A stretch of DNA of 27,372 nucleotides from Apostichopus parvimensis (taxonomy: Eukaryota > Echinodermata > Holothuroidea > Aspidochirotida > Stichopodidae). The translations under genes were made by a program, and so were the position numbers. The stretch is from assembly GCA_000934455.1 (NCBI GenBank), contig KN882238.1, positions 7,676-35,047 on the forward strand. Direction: 5' to 3'. This document shows positions 19,219 to 27,372 of this stretch, in pieces. The stretch's first letter is position 1; the number at the start of each line of letters is the position of its first letter. Below the pieces are notes generated by a model. The model was not told the origin of the DNA. It saw only the letters and a list, made by a program, of their open reading frames with translations, and searched no databases.

Positions 19219-20782
19219 ATGATCTTCGATATCTAGGAAGTAATCGAGGGGTATAAATGTTCGTACAGAAAATTCGGGCAATTTAAACCTTCTCAAATAT
19301 TGGACCTGAAGTGATCACATTTAAGCTGTATGAAAAACTTTCTGTGAAACTTGAATTACTTAACCTCTTTCATTAGGTTTTTTTTAAATTTATTTTTATC
19401 ACTTTTCTTTGTATTAAGCATGCATCGATTTACGCGTGTCTTGTGCGCAATCCTAAAGGTTTATTGCGGGATTACAGGATATAGAAATAGCTTTAGGTTA
19501 TAAACACTATATACAGCTATTGGATATGTTGTGGACCTCTAGGTCTTAACAGCACACTCATTTGGAACTCAATCATACAGCGTGCGTTAAAGTTCCTTCC
19601 TTTTTTACTGATGTTAGAAATCAAATAAAAACTCAGTTTTTTTAAAACTTTCTGATTCCAGCAATAAGTTAATTAAATTCAGAGCCTGGGCAAACGTTTT
19701 CTTAGTCTTACGGCTAGAATGTATATCGTATTAGATGGTGTATAAACATTGGATAATTACGGGGACAAACCACAAAGTGTTATACTTGATGCGAAATTGA
19801 CTCCTTAATCCAATGACTAAGTGAAGGGAACGAATCATGTTAGCATTGCCTCACATATACCATGCACGGTCTCGCAAATACCATTGTGTTAGAAATGTTA
19901 TAGAAAACCTTAAAATGAACTCTTCACAACGTGCTCGGTACACCAAAGTGAAAGCTGTTGTAACTGATTAAGCTCATGAAGTTGCAAAGAATGACAAAAC
20001 TGTCACCATCTTCAAGTTTTATGCTCTGAAGGGCTTCAAGGAGCTTAACAGAGTAGATGTATTATTGCTTGACTGCATCAATACACCAGCGTTATAACGA
20101 ATCAGCGTATACTGTAACGAACAAACAATATAACAATATTTCATAGAGCAGTCAAAGCAAACTGCACCTCGTTTCAAATTTCTGAATCGGCTGTACGACA
20201 TAATATCATAAAATTTTAATAAAATTACAAGGCGGCCTGGACTACCGAAAGAAAGTTACTTAGATGACAACAAATATTTGCAAGCAGTGTCCAATAGAAC
20301 GCATAGTCTAACAAAAACTACAGCAACTTCAAATGTGAATCGTTTATCAGGAAAAAGAACCTAAGGCTAGACTATGAACGAATTGCAAGTATTCGTTTAC
20401 CTTCAGTGCTTAGTAAAATACAATTTGATATGTAGGGCGTAACATCATTACACTGAAAGAGACAGATTGTAGAAATGTTGAACAGTGCAAATGAAATTGA
20501 TAAAGGGCATTTGAAAAAGAAACACCGTAATGTTGGCAATCTTGGGGGCACGAGGGGGGGGTTCATGGCACTTAATAAGGGGGCACAATGTTTATTTGTG
20601 AATACCGTTCTGGTGGAGCGGTCTAAGGGAAGGGTCCTTAGATGAAATCTGGTGCTATATTTTACAACTTGAAGTAACTTTATGTTCAAGAATTTTCGGT
20701 CTTATTCTGTCCGATATTTATGTTTTTAATTAAGACAGATACAGTTTTGTTTCAGTATTTTTTAACACTACAACTCGCATCA
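19219..20782. other. Stretch with no supported gene; possible decayed ORF near 19.9-20.7 kb
   Basis: From about 19917 an ATG frame (NSSQRARYTKVKAVVTD, stop, then AHEVAKNDKTVTIFKFYALK) and later fragments (RRPGLPKESYLDD, MLNSANEIDKGHLKKKH) lie in a region that looks like intronless protein-coding DNA broken by stops. It may be a transposon relic; I do not recognise the family. An 8-G tract lies at 20554. Confidence 0.25.
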
Positions 20783-20795
20783 GGGGGGGGGGGGG
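20783..20795 (+). repeat. 13-G homopolymer, left flank of minisatellite
   Basis: Thirteen G after TCGCATCA, 21 bases before the first minisatellite unit. A matching 13-G tract closes the array at 21134-21146. Confidence 0.85.
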
Positions 20796-20816
20796 CATTT
20801 GGGTGTGCACGATTTT

Positions 20817-21100
20817 GGACTGTTTCTTGCAACTTGCGAGCTGGACCGTTTCTCGCAAATCCGCTAGAACTGTGCTGTGTTCTCGCAATCTGCGAGCTGG
20901 GATGTTTCTTGCAATCTGCGAGTTGGGTCGTTTCTCGCAAATTCGTGCGAGCTGTATTGTTTCTCGCAACTTGCGAGCTAGACCGTTTCTCGCATATCCA
21001 CTAGAGCTGTGCTGTGTCTCGCAACTTGCAAGCTGGACAGTTTCTCGCAACTTGCGAACTGGACTGTTTCTCGCACTTGCACGCTGGACTGTTTCTCAAG
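20817..21100. repeat. 26-bp minisatellite with hairpin core and 137-bp higher-order period
   Basis: Ten units plus a partial eleventh, consensus about GGACTGTTTCTCGCAACTTG + CGAGCT. Starts include 20817, 20954, 21009, 21035 and 21061. Several units contain an inverted repeat CTCGCAA-c-TTGCGAG (perfect at 20963-20977). Units 1-5 and 6-10 correspond pairwise: the longer 29-bp variants with CTAGA[AG]CT are units 2 and 7, and GTGCTGTG units are 3 and 8, giving a second-level duplication with 137-bp period. Open frames through it on both strands are a by-product. Confidence 0.9.
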
Positions 21101-21133
21101 ATCGTTCCGACTAAAACAGAAACCTTAAAATTC

Positions 21134-21146
21134 GGGGGGGGGGGGG
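21134..21146 (+). repeat. 13-G homopolymer, right flank of minisatellite
   Basis: Thirteen G followed by CGTCTTAAAT. Same length and orientation as the left flanking tract. Confidence 0.85.
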
Positions 21147-21740
21147 CGTCTTAAATACTCATAGACACAAAGTAGGGAGATGTTCGAACTTGAGCCTCAG
21201 GTTACTTTTAAGTACTTGTATGTCAGTTTTTTCCCAAAATACCGAATTGAATTGTGAGCTAGAATAATGTTTCAGCATTTTAAATTTAAGGATAATACCA
21301 TAACTTACTCTAGCAAATTGCAGTATTTTCTATGGTCTCGATAGACTAACAAATCTTTTAACGTTGGTTAAGTTCACTTCACTGATACGGTCAATCAAAC
21401 ATTGGCAGACAGTAACGACTTATTCGTAGCTTTTTCAGATTCCTAAATTATCTTGACTTTTACCTTAAAACATAAAGGAAAACATATGAAAGTATTATCA
21501 AGTTAAAAGTCTGGAACCGTCCCGATAGTGAGTCACCGATACCAGTCACCAGGCAGAAACCAGAAAACACAATTAATTACCATTCCTTAATACACAAATT
21601 CACGATTCCTCACACAAGTGTCACTTCAATCAATAAAACTCGCACATAGAAAGTACACATGTGGGCTTTATTGAAGTAAGCGGTTGGACGTTCAACCATC
21701 CATTATTTTCCCATGCATCTTGCATATCTGAGCGCGAACA

Positions 21741-21798
21741 CCCCCCCCCCCCCCGTTTTAGAGTTTTGATGTCGGCCGACGCGCGTGCACGCCGGCAG
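21741..21798. repeat. 14-C tract and palindrome-rich GC islet
   Basis: Fourteen C (21741-21754) are followed by perfect palindromes GTCGGCCGAC (21771-21780), GCGTGCACGC (21783-21792) and GCCGGC (21791-21796) in otherwise AT-rich DNA. Immediately downstream (about 21816-21960) is an open stretch reading GKRRAFSFDLNKKRLTYKQN then YDSDSEKRRKG before a stop; its basic character recalls the start of a DNA-binding or transposase ORF, but no family can be named. Confidence 0.45.
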
Positions 21799-21964
21799 CG
21801 GGCTCTTTTGTTTTGGAATAACTGTCTGTAATAAGCGTTGGGAAACGTCGTGCGTTTTCTTTTGATCTTAACAAAAAGAGGTTAACTTACAAACAAAACT
21901 ACGATTCTGATTCTGAGAAACGACGCAAGGGCGCCAAACAAAGTTGGAACTCTGGAGCTTGAGA

Positions 21965-23555
21965 CGGGAAATCAAAGTAGAAAAATGTATAACCCACGCT
22001 CAGTACCAAGCTCTGTCAAATATATTTAATTAACAAAATGCGGCCTGCTAGACATTTAGGCCAAATTTCTGTAACAGTTGCTAACTATGCATGATAAAGC
22101 AATAATATACCTTATTTTACTTAATTGTTGAACATTAAATTGAGCAAATTAACTAATTAAATATACAAACATATACATAATGAGCTCAAGAAGATTAAAA
22201 TAGAGAACAGAATGTAATATTTAAATCAAGCTTCCGAATATAAGTTGGAACTGCATTAACAGAGTATCATAATGGCATACCGAAATTAATTTTTAATCAG
22301 TTCAAGCTATTTAATAACCGTACGTAACAATTCTTCACTATCATCAGTAATCAAACCAGTATCATCGGTATCTTCATGGGTGACTGCTTCGAGTACAAGT
22401 GTCTTTGGAAATGTTCAATTTCAGATGTGAGAAATGTCACTTGAAATAAAAGACTAGGCTAATATTCACACAATAACATTAATTAAATTTAATTAATCAA
22501 TATTCTAAAATAAATACTTTGACACATGATCTTTATTGGAGTTAAAAGTTGCAACTGTTAACAACAATTACATTGACCGGCTACGGGTAGTACATAATAA
22601 GATCAATTTCCGCTGAAGGGTTTGTATTGCTGATTTTAGCCGTGACTGGTAGAACATATCTGTTTAAATTAGACACATGAAAGTCTAAAGAGCAAAACAT
22701 TGTCCATATATTTTTACTTTGCAAAGGTAATTTAGTAAGTATATGACTGATCACACGGTAGCAAGAATTATTCATATCGTATCAATCAATGTGGAAATGT
22801 GTGCGAGAATGATGAGCCTTCTTAATGACACTTTTAAGACCAGCGAATCGAAAACAGAGCATTAAAACACTTAGTTTATGGAGGGGATTCCAAACAGTGC
22901 AGCCTCAAGAAAAGCGAGTGTTCATGTTTGCTGCAAATATATGTAATTAAATCGGTTACAGGATATTGCATATTCTTGGCAAAACAGGTCACATTTATTA
23001 TTAATGTAACAGCGCCTGTGAAAGTTAAAGTTTAGATTCTAAGTTAAGCTAGTTAAATGTTTTAAGTTTTACATCTATAAAGAATCGACATAAATGAATT
23101 TCTCTGAGTTTAGACTTTTATCTTTAACCTGGGTGGCATTGGATGAACTTTTTGTCACTTCTTCAATAAACATTTGACGCGACAAAGGGTTCACGCAAAT
23201 AAAACAAAACGTATTAATGGTTTAATAACCAATATTATATCATAGATGACTGGGTCTACTTCGTAGTGTACAGTTGGCGATGGTAGTATCCAAAACATCC
23301 ACTTCATACATACGGTACCACTGAAAGATGTCACCTCGAAATGCGAAGATGGGCGTCGTGCGCCCAACTATTTTCTTGACGTTTCACTATTCCAGTATAT
23401 AGGTAGACAATACCTTATGATTAACGCTGTTATTATCGAGGAATATGCTTAGGTACACCGTTGTATTGTTTTATAAAACACATTCAATGTGGTTTATTAA
23501 ATACCAGTTGGAAACTGCGCAACAGTTGTACGATTCCATATTCAATTGGCAATAT
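21965..23555. other. Non-coding AT-rich stretch
   Basis: No supported gene. The best open frame is 22581-22775 (-), reading FHVSNLNRYVLPVTAKISN and more, without a recognised domain. A 6-bp-arm inverted repeat TGGGCG/CGCCCA is at 23350-23366. Confidence 0.4.
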
Positions 23556-23600
23556 CCAGTCGCGTAGCCAGCCTTCGTGGTGATAAGGGGCAAAGCGAAT
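23556..23600. mobile_element. Transposable-element end fragment (GCGTAGCCAG type)
   Basis: Contains CAGTCGCGTAGCCAGCC followed by a purine-rich GGTGATAAGGGGC stretch. The same theme recurs at 25370-25420, 25610-25660 and, inverted, at 27105-27120. No terminal repeats or target-site duplications could be established by eye. Confidence 0.3.
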
Positions 23601-24751
23601 GTTTGTTCCAATTTTAAGAGTAATTAAAGTCAAGTTTAATTAAAGCATGTGTTAATATTACTGTTCATGTCATCATGTAGACATGTTACATGGGAAGGGT
23701 CTGTTTGTGGGAACGGGTGTGAAAATGAAATTCGGTAAGGGGTTAGATGCAAAATGGTATTATTATTTCCATCAATCTAAACCCATTGGTTGTAAACGAC
23801 TTTGTTTGCGTGTGTTATACAATGTTAACTTTTTCATAGATACACAACCCTCTCTACATTAACGATATGAAATATTAAGAAATATATAATATAACAGCTA
23901 GGTAAACGTAAGTACCGTAGCTCAGTTTGAGTGATTGTTGCATTGAAGATTAAAAGATCGTATCATATTTTGTAAATTTGAAATGAACATGTTAATTTAA
24001 AGTTTCATATTTATTTTCCTAACTAACCAATAAGATAAAACAGATGGTAAAAGTATGGTATAAGAAGCCTGTTTTCACCAGGTAAAGGCCACATACTATA
24101 ATTTTTAAGTAAGCACTAAAGTGCGTACAAACGCATAGGTAAATCCAAGACCTTATTAAAAAAAAAACATTGTAGCATATGCTCAGTTAGTACTATATTT
24201 CTAATATTGGAATATCATACCGTCGTAGTTTGTCATGGCCTTTTGATACACATTGGAAAGTAAATTAGGTACGATTGAAAGTGAATTCATACTGAATAGT
24301 TTGTAAAGAATCCGAGGAGTGTGCATAACTTACTCAACGTTAGGACGTTAAATATATTATAATGAAAATAATCGTCACGTAAATTTCCTATAGGTATGCT
24401 TGGAAAATCAACGGATCAACGAATATGAGACCATGCATTTTATTCGATATTTAATTTAATTTTTCTCTTACGTTCTGTTCCACGTGGTTCACTAGAGAGA
24501 TAATGAGCAGGATACGGAAACCAGTGCTGTATGTAGCTGAAGTGTGACAGTAATGGAAACGTTATTGACAACGGGTGATAACTGATGTGTCACACAATAT
24601 AATATATATATAGTTGTGAAAGGTAACAGATTGACGATTTGACGATTCAGATGGTTGCTTTTCAAATATGATTACAGAATGAAGCTTTGGCAGTTTTATG
24701 ACAGTTCCATTTCTGGACCATCCGAACAATAAACTAACTTAGAGTAATACA

Positions 24752-24836
24752 GGGGTGTCAATCATAGGGGACAAGGGGACACGTCCCCTACTTTCTAAAG
24801 GTAAGGGGACGCAATTTCAAATGCTCCCCCCCCCCA
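24752..24836. repeat. AAGGGGAC-type dispersed repeat fragment
   Basis: Three AGGGGAC words, one of them folding back on GTCCCC (24775-24788), followed by TACTTTCTAAAGGTAAGGGG and a run of ten C. The pattern resembles dispersed repeat elements seen in many invertebrate genomes. No coding capacity. Confidence 0.35.
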
Positions 24837-25369
24837 GGTTGAGTGACTGACTCGTGTGGGAGCTAGCCCTATCTGGCTCATAATGACTCGTTTATTTTAT
24901 AAAAGGCGCTCAAACATTGTGCTATGAGATTAGTAGTTATTGTGTTTTCGGCTCAACCCTTATATACAATTTAAACTTTTCAATTGGGTTGAAATAATAA
25001 TAATTACGGCTTTCATTTATAGCGTAAAGTAAATGACGAACGCGGCAATACACCGCTGAGGCAATATGCTAAGCCAGCAGATCATGCAATCCTGTCGCAT
25101 TCGCCAATATCATTTCCAGTATATTATTTCTCATATTTCATAATATGTTGTATAATTACGTATAAAAGCATTGTAACACTTTATGTAAATTATATGTGCA
25201 TTCAGGTTGGTGAGCTATGCCACTCATATATTCTTGTATTTAGATCATTAAATATTTCATAGGAGTTTTGAGGCAGATAAATATACGGTGCTAAGCTGCT
25301 AGTAATGTTGTTGTAATATCCACGTTACTCATTGTACCTCAAGATATAGCTATTACTTATGTACATATC

Positions 25370-25408
25370 AGGCGCGTATCCAGGGGGTGTTAGGGGTGCG
25401 CGCCCTCC
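25370..25408. mobile_element. Transposable-element end fragment next to the polypurine tract
   Basis: CAGGCGCGTATCCAGGGGG followed by TGTTAGGGGTGCGCGCCCTC. It joins directly to the polypurine tract that follows. Repeat-end character is inferred from the related fragments at 23556 and 25610. Confidence 0.35.
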
Positions 25409-25574
25409 GGATAAGAAGGATAAGAAGGAAAGAGGAGAGAGAAAAAAAGAGAAGAAAAAAAGGGAGAAAAAGAGGAGGAAGGAGAGGAAGGAAGGGAAAA
25501 GAAAAGGAAGAAAGAGAGAAAAAGGGGAACAGGATGGAGTAGGAGAAAAACGCCAAGATACCGGGAAGTGAAAG
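25409..25574 (+). repeat. About 165-bp polypurine (GA-rich) tract
   Basis: Almost uninterrupted A/G on the + strand with only a few pyrimidines, made of GAAGGA, AGGAGAGA and AAAAAGAG words. Both strands are accidentally open (Lys/Arg/Glu on +, Phe/Ser/Leu on -); these are composition artefacts and not genes. Confidence 0.85.
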
Positions 25575-25609
25575 AGGAACAGGGTCATAATTACAGCGCT
25601 GATCCCTAT

Positions 25610-25665
25610 GCCAGCGACGGATCGAGAATTTCGGAAGGGGCGTGCGCCTCACCCTACCCCTTACA
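25610..25665. mobile_element. Transposable-element end fragment
   Basis: CCAGCGACGGATCGAGAATT then TCGGAAGGGGCGTGCGCCTC, related in layout to the fragment at 25370: a GCG-containing start, a GGATC/ATCC word, then a G-run and GTGCGC. Confidence 0.3.
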
Positions 25666-26059
25666 CCGACAACTCCATTTTTGACGTTTCCATTTTTCCT
25701 CTCTCACTGATGATCTATATATATACTATATATGGTCTATCATAACGCGTGTGTGTGTATACGGACGCCATAAACAATTGTACAATTGTACTATGAAAAC
25801 AAATGTGGCTGGTCACGAACTTGACCGAGTCGTCGGGGAACAAGTGACGCATTTGGGTATTAGACCAGGATCTATATGCGAACTGCAATATACCTATGTC
25901 TTTCGATGCAACACTGCCATCCAGAGATAAAATGTGATACACTCCGACCTGAATGCTAGTTGTTACCCCAATCCTAGTACCGTAACTCGTACAATGAATC
26001 TAATAATAATTTCCGCATGCCATTGGAGAATTGAGCACATCTCCTGTGAATAACATTTA

Positions 26060-27120
26060 GTGGATCGAAGGGCGTATCATGGGAGTGGGTGGGAGGGGGG
26101 AGCAGACGCACCCATCATGTCTTGAAATTGTTCCCATCTGCATGAAAACGCGCGCCCCACAACCCTACGCCCCACCCCTCTAATCGCTTCCCGAAGAGTT
26201 ACGAATCTTAATTAATGACCTTCACCCGTAGTACCAAGACCTTGACAAAATCCGGCAACGCACCACTTCGTGGGCGGATTGGGGGGGGGGGTGGATTGGG
26301 AGTTTACCCCTCTCCCCTTGAGTTTTCTGAATTAAAAATTTTTTTTTTGTACGCAGTGCCCTCCTATTATCGCAGGATCCACACAGAGCCCGTACATATC
26401 TACTCTGGATCGAGTTGAAGATTGTAATTTGAGTGATTTGACCCAGGGACACACCCTCCCCTTAGACCTTTCCCCTAGGACTGCCATCACTTATTGCCCA
26501 AGCATCAACAAACTTGCAAATTTTACCATATCAGTCATTTCAATTTTGCTGAAAGTGAACATGAAAACTCCACCTAAATATCATTAGGGGTTCGGTTGCC
26601 CAGTGTCCTTGCAATTATAAATGTTGGGGGTCGCTGCAGAGGCACTGATGCTGCCATTTTGGCTGCTATTGAGTTGCCATTTTGTAAAATTTCCTGCGCT
26701 CCGCGCCAACTGATGGTGGCGCTTTGCTTTATAGTTACTGCCGTCATTTTAATTTTGCCGACAGTGTTCACGGAAACCCGACTTATCTACACGGCTAGGA
26801 GGTGTCATTTCTGCAGGTAAGTGTTATAAGCTGGCCTGCCTTTTCGCAAAATAGTTCCCGGCCAACAAATGGTGGGGTCCTGCTTTGTTGTCAAACTGTC
26901 TGCAACGTTATAATCTATTATGTTTTCTACTGCCCACTCCTGCACAGATGCTAGACAACGTTTAGCAAGTGACCACTATTTATTACCCCCCCCCCCAAAA
27001 AAAAATCGTGAACCCCTCTAGGCCCCCACCAGACACACTTAGACTCAGTTGGAAAAAATCTATTCAGTTGGAATTTAGAGTTCTTCACCCCCTAATCATC
27101 TGATCCTAGCTACGTCACTG
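26060..27120. mobile_element. Mosaic of repeat fragments
   Basis: Holds G- and C-runs (26091-26100, 26281-26290, 26986-26996), CG-richer sequence than its surroundings, and at 27105-27120 the inverted end CCTAGCTACGTCACTGA. Two diverged copies of GCCAAC-x-x-ATGGTGG...CTTTG lie at 26706 and 26861. Decayed transposable-element DNA is the best explanation; no transposase or reverse transcriptase is readable. Confidence 0.35.
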
Positions 27121-27372
27121 ATTGGTTGTCCGCAGATAATTGGGCAACATTATGGGGAGGTTTGAAGTAAATTTAACGAGAAATGTAAATTTTAATATTC
27201 TGAACAAATAATGGGCTTAAAACCTTGAAAAGTGGAACTGACGGGTATTGTTGCCGCGACGTAGAATCACCTGCAAGAGCAAAGATCCACGGGAGATACT
27301 ATGAGGTCGAACATGATGTCTGACTGGTGAAATTCTTCAATAGGGTTATGGATCAATAAAAAAATATAGGGA

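Noticed and set aside
20817-21100. CRISPR array
   Set aside because: Repeats are contiguous, with no unique spacers, units vary in sequence and length, and the DNA is eukaryotic.
20720-21114. Overlapping open frames on both strands with repeated Leu-Ala-Ser-Trp and Arg-Asn-Leu-Arg words
   Set aside because: They are translations of the 26-bp minisatellite and stay open only because the repeat lacks stops in those frames.
23910-23985. tRNA-like GTAGCTCAGTTTGAGTG sequence
   Set aside because: It resembles a D-arm by chance; no T-arm GGTTCGA-type box or cloverleaf follows at the required spacing.
25325-25652. Lys/Arg/Glu-rich and Phe/Ser/Leu-rich open frames
   Set aside because: Composition artefact of the polypurine tract on the two strands.
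26596-26820. 74-codon plus-strand frame with a hydrophobic C-terminal part and a TGCAG-GTAAGT donor-like end
   Set aside because: It lies within the repeat-rich mosaic, overlaps an equally long minus-strand frame, and has no downstream exon partner in the window.

Overview
The window is eukaryotic. It has short exons with GT-AG introns, AT-rich introns and intergenic DNA, simple repeats, and scattered fragments that look like ends of transposable elements. The exon content (immunoglobulin-type ectodomain exons joined to cytoplasmic death-fold exons) and the repeat style suggest a marine invertebrate, probably a deuterostome such as an echinoderm. That assignment is inference; no lineage marker proves it.

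The left half (about 0.5-13.4 kb, + strand) holds one gene that I could assemble from start codon to stop codon by hand. It has 22 exons and every junction keeps the reading frame, giving a predicted protein of about 908 residues. The order is: signal peptide split over exons 1-2, three Ig-type domains each on one phase 1-1 exon, a transmembrane exon, an acidic juxtamembrane tail built from small exons, and then a cytoplasmic module that occurs twice. Each module is a death-domain-like fold followed by a death-effector-like fold. The two copies share recognisable sequence and intron placement. This looks like a cell-surface recognition receptor wired directly to death-fold adaptor or caspase-type signalling; I do not recognise it as a named gene.

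The right half (13.4-27.4 kb) has no gene I can support with confidence. Two groups of exon-like segments at 14.8-15.3 kb and 18.7-19.2 kb each begin with a hydrophobic, phase 1-1, TM-like segment with usable splice signals. The first of these has the same length (111 nt) as the transmembrane exon of the main gene. They may be remnants or parts of related receptor genes. The rest is non-coding: a 64-bp tandem repeat (16.67-16.87 kb), a 26-bp hairpin-bearing minisatellite with a 137-bp higher-order period between two 13-G tracts (20.78-21.15 kb), a palindrome-rich GC islet next to a 14-C tract (21.74-21.80 kb), and a mosaic of repeat fragments with a long polypurine tract (23.5-27.2 kb).
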